64,000 bases of DNA from Macrolepiota albuminosa. Taxonomy: Eukaryota > Basidiomycota > Agaricomycetes > Agaricales > Agaricaceae. Both the position numbers and the translations under genes were made by a program. Location of the stretch: NCBI GenBank assembly GCA_027475525.1, contig JAMWFC010000049.1:3270947-3334946 (forward strand). Direction: 5' to 3'. The notes under the pieces are model-generated. The model ran no database searches, was not told the DNA's origin, and was given only the letters and a program-made list of their open reading frames with translations. Positions 1 to 9,200 of this stretch are shown one piece after another; the stretch's first letter is position 1; each line of letters starts with the position of its first letter.

Positions 1-876
1 AACGCCTGGTATATGTTTTCCTTTTGTCCTTCTACGTTGAAGTCGTGTTGATAAGTACAACTAACACCTTATTTCTGTCATGTGTATTAGAGGAATGGTG
101 CTGCAAGTCGGACGACGAATATTTCTTCCGCACAGGTGTCTTTGACTGTACAGAAGAAGGTAGATTGCTCGACGTTAATCGATTGGCTCAAAGGACCTGT
201 TTTCACTTTGATGACATCTGCAGGCTGTGGACGGCGGCGCAAAGCCCAAGAGGAAGCGCAAGTAATGGCGGCTAAACTCGTAGGACTGACCGTCATACAA
301 ATATTTTCATGTCAATGTTGGCTTCTCGCCTGTTCTCTTCTGTGTCGTTTCTGTATTTCCTTCACTGTGAAACAATTGTATATGCTTGAAACTACTGGTT
401 TGCATCTTCTCGATAACTTCGCTGAGCAACCGCCCTTCGCAATTCTTTCCTCTTGTGATGGATCTGCAATTAGCGTAGGCCGCTTGGGACTTCCGAGAGA
501 AACTGTCCTTCGCGACATACTCTGTCTTAAATTCATCTACGTGTTGTTGAAACTTGGTCCGTCCGTCAAATCGCACAGAATCTCATTCGATAGGAGAGGT
601 TAATTGTACTAACTCACTATGAGTAGTGTTACTACTCTTTTCTGGGGTAATATCAAGAAATGACCTCCCTCACACACCGACCTTTTTTTTGCTGATTCCC
701 AATCCTGACAGCTTCTCCACGTGCGTCGGTCAATTGTATAAAGCGTTCTTGTTCATCATAATGTTGATGAGAGCTCAGATATCATGGAGTGTTGTGATGA
801 ATTTAAATTTAGTTCTTCCTTGATAGATTGAGACCTCGTGGTCGTCCCCGACTCTCTTACGTAAGTAAGAGAAAGG
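1..876. other. No confident gene; short open frames only
   Basis: Several overlapping frames of 60-155 codons are open on both strands between about 24 and 603, but none shows a recognisable domain, and no pair joins by convincing splice sites. The plus frame around 136-300 has a mildly coding-like composition and could be the 3' exon of a gene lying left of the window. I see nothing else assignable here. Confidence 0.4.
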
Positions 877-1090
877 GTTATTTACAAGCTCGAACGTCTC
901 GAGTTCCTCACAAGTTCGTTTTAGATCACGTGATGTTCTGGAATGCTCTAGAAGTTTCTATTAAGTTCCTTATTAGTATATTTTGTCTCGCTTACTCTTT
1001 TCAAAAATCATCATCAACGACTTTATCAACGAGACTTTAAACTTGTCTGTTTTGTTACCATGTCTTACTGTTATTCAGCAGCTATTTGTC
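877..1090 (+). repeat. Dispersed repeat A, copy 1
   Basis: This stretch aligns in the same orientation with 4985-5170. Shared blocks include TTTACAAG, GATCA(C/T)GTGATGTT, AGTTTCTAT, GTTCCTTATTAGT and TTATTCAG(C/A). The copies have diverged by base changes and small indels. No terminal structure or coding capacity was recognised, so the element class is unknown. The two copies bracket about 3.9 kb of repeat-rich DNA containing the TRIM, which could make them old LTRs or simply two copies of one dispersed family. Confidence 0.6.
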
Positions 1091-1580
1091 ATAAATAATA
1101 ATACTATACCAACAGACATATAGGAAGTATCAAGTTCATTTTCTATATATATATATATAAGTCTTCTCTCTCTCTTCCTCCTATGTATATATACAGCTAT
1201 CCAGTAATATAATATGAAGTCTGGCTGTACATTATATGTAAAATACCAAATGAAATTTCACCCCCACCTGTGTGTAAATAGAGCAAAAAACATACTAAAC
1301 ACCCCTTCTGTAAAGTGGGACCCCATAACTAAACAACCAGACAATAGGATAGATCAAATGGCTGCAGAGCCAACAGATGAAGAACTTCCTGAGACAAAGA
1401 TGACTGACCCTCACATCACAGGGTCCAATATGTCTATACAGACTGATTGTGGTGGAAGCCGCCCTTTTTATAATATAGACTCTCTGATCCAATGCAAAAA
1501 AGTGTTATGGCTAAGCCTAAAATTTCCTTATCCAAGCTCAGGAATTTCTCATTGTATGTGTCTTCCCTTCATTCACAGAC
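1091..1580. other. Intergenic; AT/TC microsatellites and a short dispersed repeat
   Basis: A (TA)n run near 1145-1160 is followed by a TC-rich run. A plus frame at 1214-1585 is open for 123 codons but has no recognisable domain. Its part at about 1439-1490 recurs, diverged, at about 44409-44460 (shared GGAAGCCGC and ATAATAT blocks), so it is more likely repeat than gene. Confidence 0.45.
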
Positions 1581-1784
1581 TGTAAGGATGTGTCAATATA
1601 CCTTAGTTAAAGCCCGGGGTTATGCTTAAGCCCCTATTGACTGGAGCTAGGATGGTACTAGTTGACAACAATAAGCAAATAGTAACACGGGACTATGGTG
1701 TAATGGTAACATGCGATGCAGGTTCAAGTCCTGCTAGTTCCAGCTTTCCTGAGGTTGTCGGTTCAATCATCAGGAAGTGTTACA
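1581..1784 (+). repeat. Left LTR of TRIM
   Basis: This is a 204-bp LTR with TG...CA ends. It contains a GC hairpin near 1617-1635 (GGGG...CCCC) and the tRNA-like module at 1689-1742. Confidence 0.85.
1689..1742 (+). ncRNA. tRNA-like module lacking an anticodon arm (left LTR)
   Basis: These 54 nt fold as a truncated cloverleaf. The acceptor strands GGGACTA and TAGTTCC pair over 7 bp (one G-U) and are followed by a single A discriminator. The D-arm is GTGT/ACAT, and the T-arm is GCAGG/CCTGC around a TTCAAGT loop. Only about five bases sit where the anticodon arm should be. The A-box-like TGGTGTAATGG and B-box-like GGTTCAAGTCC could recruit Pol III. The D-arm sequence resembles fungal tRNA-Gln. 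No CCA is encoded. It cannot act in decoding. A competing helix is possible: CTGGAGCTAG at 1641-1650 is complementary to CTAGTTCCAG at 1734-1743. Confidence 0.65.
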
Positions 1785-1993
1785 TTTGGCGGAACTACAG
1801 TGGCTGTGCTAGCCTTGTATGTTCGTGACCAAGCCTGCGTCATGATCTAGGTTGATCCGCTGACATAAGGTGGCCTTTACCCTGGGACCTATAAGTCATG
1901 AAATACCGGATGCATGGTCTGTGATCAGGATAAGGTACAAGGAGGGCGCACTTGAGATCCTGAGACTTGCCGGAACAAGTCTAGAGGGGAGAG

Positions 1994-2188
1994 TGTAAGG
2001 GTGTGTCAATATACCTTAGTTAAAGCCTGGGGTTATGCTTAAGCCCCTATTGACTGGAGCTAGAATGGTACTAGTTGACAACAAAAAGCAAATAGTAACA
2101 CGGGACTATGGTGTAATGGTAACATGCGATGCAGGTTCAACCCCTGCTAGTTCCAGTTTTCCTGGTTCCATCCTCTGGAAGTGTTACA
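1994..2188 (+). repeat. Right LTR of TRIM
   Basis: This 195-bp LTR matches 1581-1784 except for scattered substitutions and a shortened segment just before the terminal GTGTTACA. It retains the tRNA-like module at 2102-2155. Confidence 0.85.
2102..2155 (+). ncRNA. tRNA-like module lacking an anticodon arm (right LTR)
   Basis: This is the same 54-nt fold as at 1689-1742. The only differences are in the T-loop and its flank (TTCAACC instead of TTCAAGT). The 7-bp acceptor and 5-bp T stems are intact, so the structure has been kept or has decayed slowly despite divergence elsewhere in the LTRs. Confidence 0.62.
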
Positions 2189-2535
2189 CAGCCTTGCTGA
2201 CTGCAACGAACAGTGTATAGGTACCCCAATAGTCTTGAAGTTTATTCTCCTAGTCAGAGTCTGAGTGTCTGTTACTTGGTTCAAAATCAGCATCTTGCAA
2301 TTTGGCTACAGTATCATTCAATAGAACCTGATCTGAATCTGTGCTTTTTCTTTGTGTATAACTCTGAACTTTTGCCTGTTGGGATTAGCAACTCTTTTTG
2401 CACATTTTAATGTGCAATAGGCTCTCTCAATTTTTGAGTCTTCTTTCCTCTTGAAATCTAGACTGAGTACATAATAATACTCCCGAAAATTTTATTGTAT
2501 TTTTATAACTTTCAAGGCTAGTTTTCTTTTAAATT
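2189..2535. other. Intergenic, nothing recognised
   Basis: AT-rich sequence. One 65-codon plus frame (2213-2410) has no recognisable domain and is probably chance. Confidence 0.45.
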
Positions 2536-2790
2536 TTTTATCACTCCGTGTAGGAAAATTACAGTGTTCTCAAATGATTACATAAGCGTTCGTCCAGATG
2601 AACGCTTACGTAATACGTAATACATTTATTATTAATGAATCATAATAAAAGAAAGAGAAGTTTTTTTATCACTCCGTGTAGGAAAATTACAGTCACTGCA
2701 GACCTGTTCTCAAATGATTACATAAGCGTTCGTCCAGACAAACACTTATGTAATAAATTTATTATTAATGATCATCATATGTAAGACATA
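2536..2790. repeat. Two diverged repeat units (offset 128 bp), each with a quasi-palindrome
   Basis: The block starting TCACTCCGTGTAGG occurs at 2541 and 2669. Each copy carries a hairpin-forming palindrome of the type ATTACATAAGCG-TTCGTCCAGA-TGAACGCTTACG (2577-2614; 2717-2754). These are members of the dispersed palindrome family also seen near 4447, 25143, 37217-37480 and 45345-45440. They are non-coding. Confidence 0.65.
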
Positions 2791-2791
2791 A

Positions 2792-3045
2792 ATGATTGAT
2801 AATAAAAGAAAGAGAAATATAATAAGAGTCGGTGACCGGCGCATGGGTCGCTACGACTTAAAATATTATTATCGTGGCGGCATACGTGTGAGCCGGTCCC
2901 CAACTCTTACATGTTCCTTTTTCTTTTATTACTTGTATTTTATTAATTTTATTTATTGTATGTATGTACTCTTCTCTTCGTTCTTTATTTTCTTTATTAC
3001 TTTATTGTTATATATGGTTATTACAGTAATTTATGTATAGATATG
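2792..3045 (+). repeat. Dispersed repeat B, copy 1
   Basis: The segment beginning near AAGAGTCGG and running through an AT-rich tract (GTATGTACTCTTCTCTTCG) recurs in inverted orientation at about 45740-45890. The open frame here (2792-3040) is hydrophobic only because of the T-rich repeat and is not a gene call. Microsatellite-like ATGATATGATA and AAATAAATA runs follow to about 3155. Confidence 0.55.
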
Positions 3046-3249
3046 ATCATGATAAATGATATGATATGATACATACATTGAGTGGTACGATACGATATAC
3101 ATAATATATTATATAATAAAATAAATAAATAAATAAATAAAATAAAATAAAATCTGTTTGAAAAAAAACATATAGCGGATTGTAATCGTGAAAAACAAAG
3201 TTAACTTACCTACGAAAAGAAAGTAATACTACCTATTGATGTATCGTTA

Positions 3250-4077
3250 TTATTTTCTGTTGTAACATACGCGCACTCGTAATAAAATGAGTTCGAAGTA
3301 AACTTGAAGAGTAAAATGAAGACTTACAACGATTTTCGAAGTTGTGTTGAAAATATGGCGTTGAGTTACGTGGTTGAGAACGACGTGCTTGACGATAATA
3401 TTTTTCGCCGTCCAGCTGTATGAATCGCCCGAATACGCGTAAGTGAACGCTTCGTCAAGGTATTGATTGTCGTCGCTACGATGTACGTGAAAGGCGGCGA
3501 CTAATCGTTGGTTCGTATCGAATCCTTTGAGGGTGAGGTGTCGTGCGCGGGGGTCGTGATGGGTATAAGAGCTGACATTAGAAAGATACAATATGTAAAA
3601 AAAAGCGCTAATATAAAGTAAAATAGAAAAACTCACCAAAATACTAGATTTTTGACGTTATAACTACTTAAAACGTCGAGGTACCGTCTAGTGACAATGG
3701 TGAACCCAACATCCGCAATTTCTCTCATTCGTCTTCCGCCGAAGGAGTAGGGAGACGTGCGCGGGCGCCAACACTGTATATCGTCAACGTGTGGAAGTTC
3801 AGACATGGATGTTGTGTGAAGACGTTGTTCAACGTTATACACCAAAAAAAAGTAAACGTATATGAAGTGATGTTGAGAGGAAATATCGACCGCGTACGGT
3901 TATTTTCGTATAAGTGAGTGAGTGTTCACTAAAGTCATACTTAATGTCACTGAACATCTTGGTTGTTTTAGCAGGTTGGTATATATAAGGCTTCATTGCA
4001 TAGTTGTTCGAGTAATACAACGGTTTTTCCATGGTCGCATTCGCAGAAAAGATTCGTTTCAAGCCGCATAGATCCAT
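3250..4077 (-). CDS. Candidate intron-containing gene, unknown function
   Basis: Three successive minus-strand open segments read as one protein. The 5' part begins at an ATG (4077) and runs to about 3842. The next runs 3841-3640, and the last about 3567-3250. The last junction is a convincing intron: the donor GTGAGT and an acceptor ending TGTCAG restore frame and delete about 70 bp. The first two segments differ by one frame across an eight-base A/T homopolymer near 3843-3850. Either an indel there or an unseen intron is needed to join them. The predicted product (about 250 residues) is basic, with no domain I recognise. It sits alone among repeats. It may be a decayed or host-specific gene. 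Confidence 0.4.
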
Positions 4078-4130
4078 AGATTGAACAGGCTGAAGTCGTA
4101 CTTACATTGTACTAATTGCCAGAATTTTAC

Positions 4131-4490
4131 CTATCGAAACATTCTAGCTCGCAACGAGTAGTAATAAGTACCAAGTTGAACCACAGTGATTGATAGTGTT
4201 TGCCTCCAGTAGGTGTCCGTTGAGTGAGTACACAACAACATAGACTGACGGTACCAGTTCGTTATAGCAGAAGAAGCGATGAGGATATAGCATTTCCAGA
4301 GTTGTGCAGTAACATGACCTATGAGCAAGCTAGCGGTAAGATAGTTTGAAATCGAAAATTTTAAGAAAAGACAGGGAGGAAAGAAAGAGACGTATGTATT
4401 ACAAATAATGATGATGACTATATACAATAATAATAATAATAAAATCATTATGTAATCGTTTGTGGGGATGGCCACTTACGTAATGGTTTA
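4131..4490. repeat. AT-rich repeat tract with degraded palindrome
   Basis: The tract contains ATAATAATAATAA runs and a degraded member of the palindrome family at about 4447-4484 (TATGTAATCG ... CTTACGTAAT). The same combination, an ATT/TTA-rich run beside the palindrome, recurs at about 45345-45500. The minus frame open here is not a convincing gene. Confidence 0.4.
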
Positions 4491-4520
4491 AAAACAAGAA
4501 TGGTCAAAGGAATACCATCA

Positions 4521-4604
4521 TGCACTACGGGGGAGTCGAACCCGCCGCTTGTGCACAGTATAGAGAAATATCAATTTATAAATATTCCACTGAACTACAA
4601 GGGC
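4521..4604 (-). ncRNA. Degenerate tRNA-like / SINE-head sequence
   Basis: On the minus strand an A-box-like TAGTTCAGTGG is followed about 45 nt later by a perfect B-box core GGTTCGACTCC. The acceptor strands pair at only about four of seven positions and one T-stem pair is mismatched. No clear anticodon arm is visible. This fits a tRNA pseudogene or the tRNA-derived head of a SINE better than a working tRNA. Confidence 0.4.
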
Positions 4605-4769
4605 TTACTATAAAGATATGATGTACAGAGAGATTGGTCAAAAGACAACATCACACGTCATTAGGTCGGAATATCGAATTTTGAACTTTCAGCTTTATAC
4701 GCGTGATCTAACCATTATATATAAGAGTGAGAGAATAAGAGAATTACCATACCAGGAGTGTGCGTAAAG

Positions 4770-4925
4770 CATTTCCTCAGGGTGAACGCCTAAAAACAGA
4801 CGGACTGTCTGTAAACTAGCGGGCTATGAGCTATGAGAACTAACCCCAAAGGGCAAAGTTTGTTAGTTGCAAATAGCTACCAAACAAGGTAACGCTCCTC
4901 CAAAAAAAAAAAAAAAAAAAAAAAA
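4770..4925. repeat. SINE-like unit ending ACGCTCCTCC plus A-run
   Basis: About 130 bp ending in ACGCTCCTCC followed by a 23-base A-run. The same end (ACGC(T/C)(A/C)CTCC then A-run) closes units near 37083-37184 and 44131-44345, which points to a retroposon family. On the opposite strand a B-box-like GGGGTTAGTTCTC is present, followed downstream by a T-run. Which strand is transcribed is unresolved. Confidence 0.45.
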
Positions 4926-4984
4926 AGAATAAGAGAATTAAAAAAATAAAAATAAATAAATAAATATATAAAATTAATAATCTT

Positions 4985-5170
4985 TTACAAGGTCGAGTTC
5001 CCCTAGATTTACCCCAGATCATGTGATGTTTTAAAAGTTTCTATAAGGTTCCTTATTAGTGCTTGTATTGTCTCATTTACTTTTTTCAATCATTAGTAAA
5101 TATTCACGACTTCAAACTTGTCTTTGTTACCATTGTCTGCTACCGCTATTCAGACTATTTTGTCATATTG
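4985..5170 (+). repeat. Dispersed repeat A, copy 2
   Basis: This is the diverged partner of 877-1090 in the same orientation (shared GATCATGTGATGTT, GTTCCTTATTAGT, ACTTGTCTTTGTTACCAT). Confidence 0.6.
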
Positions 5171-5725
5171 GTATGTTTTTCTTACTACTAGTGCTTTAAT
5201 CCTTCATAATGTAATCATTTCCTGCCGCAGCGCTGTCTGCGAGCCTGTTATAGGTGTCGTCTTTATTCATTTCATGTCTGCCTATTGTAATCTCTGTCTG
5301 CTGTAGTGCTTGTTTTCTGTTGCAGTACGATTTTGTGCTGCCTGTTCACTGCTGTTCCTTGCTTGCTGCTTGTTTGACTACTATTTCACGCCGTGTGTTT
5401 CTTGCATTGCACTGTTGGCTATTCTGTAATCGCTTGTCCACCACTAGTGCACGTCATCTGCTCATTTCTGTTCCAACAACGTTGTGTGTTTGCTACTTTC
5501 CTGTTCCACTTGTCCGTTGTGATTTCACCTGTCTGTGCTGTTTTCTATCGTTATTTTTTGTGTCATTTATATTTTTTATAGTATTGCTTTTCAAGTTTTA
5601 CCTATGTGCGTTTTGTCTACTGTCTTTTTTCTTTGATTTTGCTTTCTTTTACTGATGCTGTTTTTTTAGTGGGTGTTGTAGTATCTTTTTTTATCTAGTC
5701 ATCTATATTAGGTACTTGTGAAATC
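5171..5725. other. Pyrimidine-rich non-coding tract
   Basis: The plus strand is strongly T/C-biased, so the open frames at 5118-5655 translate to Cys/Leu/Phe-rich strings without domain character. It probably lies in, or directly left of, the Helitron 5' region. I could not fix the Helitron 5' TC end. Confidence 0.4.
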
Positions 5726-5740
5726 CCACTGAAATAAACG

Positions 5741-5840
5741 TGAACTCCCACCGAATTTTGTGTACTACCACTGAATTTTGTGTACTACCACTGAATTTTG
5801 TGCACTACCATTGAATTTTGTGTACTACCATTAAAATTAG
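5741..5840 (+). repeat. 20-bp minisatellite upstream of the Helitron ORF
   Basis: Five head-to-tail copies of a 20-bp unit (CTACCACTGAATTTTGTGTA) with a few substitutions. The array ends about 20 bp before the likely Helitron start ATG at 5861. It may belong to the Helitron promoter or 5' subterminal region. Confidence 0.8.
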
Positions 5841-5860
5841 TACTCTCACATTATTACAGC

Positions 5861-5890
5861 ATGTTTCCCTTAATAAAATTGCCATGTCAT
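5861..5890 (+). pseudogene. Helitron RepHel ORF, first ten codons (5' piece, split by gypsy)
   Basis: Reading from the ATG at 5861 to the target duplication at 5886-5890, and then continuing at 17100 (or 17277 across the gap) after removal of the inserted element, keeps one open frame into the Helitron protein. No stop occurs in the joined frame until 18510. The gypsy element therefore landed about 30 bp after this ATG. The choice of ATG is an inference: it is the first in-frame ATG after the 20-bp repeats, but an upstream exon cannot be excluded. Confidence 0.6.
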
Positions 5891-6124
5891 TGTAGCGTAG
5901 TCCGCTATGTGGCGTTGGCCACATAGCGTTACTTACTGTATATTAGTACATATTATATTATATTTATTATAATATAATATTTATTTACATTCGTATATAA
6001 TTAGTTATTCAGCTGCTTACAAAGCAGCTTATTTTGTTGTAAACTACATTGTCAATAGACCGGTCTGGTCTGATTCAGTGTTGTGTGCACACTAAGCTCC
6101 CACAAATCCTGTAACTTCGTTACA
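5891..6124 (+). repeat. Left LTR of element 1
   Basis: This 234-bp LTR has TGTAGCG...TTACA ends. It contains a short hairpin-forming AGCTGCTTACAAAGCAGCT (6011-6029) followed by TTATTTTG, and an AT-rich core (5950-6000). It is identical to 16861-17094. Confidence 0.95.
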
Positions 6125-6255
6125 TTTTTTTGAATCCGCCAGCTAGGATCTATTGCCTAGCATCCGACGTCAGTCGTTGAGTTCGTTGACAGAACTCTAT
6201 CAGCTTCTCGAGCTTCTTGCACAGCCACACCGTGCAAATTTCAAACAGGGGATCG

Positions 6256-9200
6256 ATGAGTAATCCCATACTTGCAGCGCCCACTGACGGCGGGCGAAAT
6301 GCCCACGATCTACGGGGAGACCCAGCAGACATCCAGGACGCGTCAGCGTCCAATGCGGGTCAGGTAAGACCCAAGGCTCGAGACCGAGGTCAGAGTACCG
6401 ACCTAGCCGGGAATGAGAGCGAGGCCCGGAGAGCTGAAAGCTCACAACAGGACGGCCCGCAACGCCTCCAGGACAAGATGCCCGGGGGATTAACGCCCCC
6501 AGTTACGCAGCTGCCAGGAGGACCGCGACGGTCTAGCCGACTGGCTTCCAAAGGACCTCCACAGGACGGCCGACAGTCAACCGGCGCCTATGGCGCCCCA
6601 GGAGACGCCGAGTCGTCAGTACGGACTGGGAGAGCCCTCCCTACGAGCCGGAGCAGTGGGACCAGGCGGTCCACAGCGGGGCCAATGCCTGCTAAAGTAG
6701 CGGAAGCCCGCTTAGAAGAGGTACCGGAGGAGGCTGCAAGGCCTGAAGGATACAGCGCGGAAGATCGATTTCCACGCACACCAGCAGTGGAGGAAGCTCC
6801 GGAGGTTGTAGAGCTTCCAGAGGAGGTGATGGAGTCGTCAAGTGACGACGACGCCGGAGCAGAGGAACAGCGGCTGAAAACCGCGTACACCGTGCGCTTG
6901 CAGGTGTTCTGGGACTTGCACCCAGAGGTGATGAAATACACCACCCAAGCGCGACTCGAGCGCTACGCGTCAGCCCATATAGTAGCACTTAGGCGACAAG
7001 GGCACGAAGTGCCCAATGTATTCAGTACGAAATATACTGATTTAATGGTGAGAGTGCTCACTATGGAGCTGCAAATGTATGTGCAGCGTAAGGCCACACG
7101 GCAATCGGGGGTCTCGACCCCCTGGAGCCACACGTCCGAGGAATGCTCGGCACGACGCAATCAAGACGTCGGAATCGAGCTAGTGGAGGCACTAGCACGG
7201 GTGCAAGAAGTGCCCGAGGTAAGACCGGTGAGTACTTTTTATACTCCAGCAGGACAAGGGTGGCGTGAGGAGCCCCCGCACATGCGTAACCATGACCGTA
7301 GGACAGATATGTCAGGTCCGGATGGGCACAATAGCACTGTGCTCAAAGTGGAAAGCGAGGCATCCGTGATGCCGCGCGTGCCCATGGCCGAAACGTTGAG
7401 CGACAGAGTCGCGTACCAACGTATGCGCAATGGCGACCTCAGGACTAAGGGACAGTCCCTTATAGACGATCAGGGCATCGTATTCGAGGGCACTAAGCCC
7501 ATTGACGAGATGCGTCGTCAATTCGTCATGCAGGGTCAGGAGAATCAAGCTTCTCCAGGTCCAGGGCGGCGCAACGATCATGATCGAGGAGACTTCCTCG
7601 ATCGAGATGGCGCCACGAGACGTGATGTCCCTGGTAACGGCCGGGATGACGGCCCTAGGTCGATTCCTCGAGACGAGGGCAATTATGCCCACAGTCGAGG
7701 AGGCTCGGGACGTCCCCCGCAAGGTGGACGGGGAAAGTCACTTCCCCAAGCCGCTGATTTGGCGACTAGATCCCCGGGTCAGCGGGAAGCCATCCGAATG
7801 CATCGTGAAGCCATGCACGATCGCCTGCATCGAGTAGTCGATGATGCCCTGGGCGTAACCTTACGGTTACCAGACGGAGTGAAGCTGCGTAAAGCAGACA
7901 GTAGGCACATTCGCGCCTATACAGGCACGTCCAAGTTCAGCGACCTGGAAGATTGGGCGATGGATGTATGCACCCATCTTGCCATGTGCTTATACGGAGG
8001 TGACCGTATGGACCGAGAACGAATTTTCGTTCTGCCTGAGTTCTTGGCCGGAGAGGCCATGGGATGGTTTCGACGGGCAGTACTGCACGTCAACCGTGTC
8101 CAATATGACTGGACGTTTAAAGGAGTCCTTACAGGACTGTACGATCGATTCGTACACCCCTCAACGCTCCAGGATGCAAGGCGGGACTTCCAGTCCGCCA
8201 AGTACACCAAGAAGTTGGGAGTACAAGGGTTCTATGATACCCTTAATGACCATGCCCAGAACATGGCAGTATACCCAGACGGGTATACAATGCTCGAAAC
8301 GTTCTTGGATGGCATTCCAGCGGAGATGCGCCGCTATTTGATACGTGAGGACGGCTTGTCCCCAGAAGTCAACGATGTGGAAGAATTCGTGGCATATGCC
8401 ATCCGGTATGAGCAGTCGCTGAAGACTGCTAACCACTACGAACATTGTAGTGGACACAAAGGGGGATCCAGGCGACTACCGCCTGGTGGGACGCCCTCAC
8501 GGGGTCAGCATGTGGGGACCTTCCTGGCCAAGAAGACCGATCTGGATCGTGACCGCAACACGCGGTTTGTTGTACGCAAGACCCCTGTTGCGAACCGAGG
8601 GCGGAGCCGCCTACGCCCAGAACGGGCGCCGGACAGAGAACGTCCTAAATCAAGGCCGGACTTTAAACCGGCCAACCCACCAGGTCAGACGGGGACTTGT
8701 TTCGCGTGTGGCCAACCAGGCCACTACGCTACCAACTGCCCTGCAAAGCCAGGACCCCTGAGGAAGGGGTATGCACCCCGCGCCCACCTTCGAGCTGCAC
8801 ATACTGCAGCCGCAAGTGGGAGTGACGGAGACGTATCTGCCGATTCTGAGGCAGAGAACCCCACAAACGACCAGGAGCCCCCAGAGGAGGCATCGGGCGC
8901 CGAGCCCGAGAGTGTGGTCGTGGAGGGGGAGGAGTACGTCACAGTCGACGTATATGACGACGTCTACGACAATGAGTACTACAGTCGCAACAGCGACTCA
9001 GAGTGCCTAGCAGCGATGATGGACTGGCCATCCACAAATGATCCCGAACGGAATAACGTAGTTCGGATGAAGAAGGTGACCCTTCGTCGTGCAGAGGGCA
9101 CTTTGCAGCGCCCTACATTGAAGCGAGCAGACAAGGAGTGCCTGGTCTCGTATGTGGACGTAGACGGCCACAAGGCATGGACCCTATGGGACTCTGGGAG

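Larger units (their letters stand above)
1581..2188 (+). mobile_element. TRIM-type LTR retrotransposon with tRNA-like module in its LTRs
   Basis: A complete 608-bp non-coding LTR element. Two direct repeats (1581-1784 and 1994-2188) begin TGTAAGG and end GTGTTACA, giving TG...CA ends. The internal part is only 209 bp. Two bases after the left LTR lies a primer-binding site reading TGGCGGAAC (1787-1795), as expected for pairing with a tRNA 3' end in CCA. Immediately before the right LTR is the polypurine tract AGAGGGGAGAG (1983-1993). The flanking pentamers CAGAC and CAGCC are probably a target duplication with one mismatch. There is no gag or pol, so it must be mobilised in trans. The LTRs differ by several substitutions and an indel near their 3' ends, so the insertion is not recent. 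Each LTR contains a 54-nt tRNA-like segment. Confidence 0.87.

Noticed and set aside
1689..1742. Functional tRNA gene
   Set aside because: No anticodon arm is present, so it cannot decode. Called tRNA-like only.
1622..2220. Two similar 60-codon ORFs as a duplicated gene
   Set aside because: They lie wholly inside the TRIM LTRs and include the tRNA-like module; no independent coding signal.
5118..5655. Cys/Leu/Phe-rich plus-strand ORFs as membrane proteins
   Set aside because: Hydrophobicity follows from the pyrimidine bias of the strand in overlapping frames; no start context or splice support.
5741..5840. CRISPR-like array
   Set aside because: Head-to-tail 20-bp units without spacers in a eukaryotic genome; a minisatellite.
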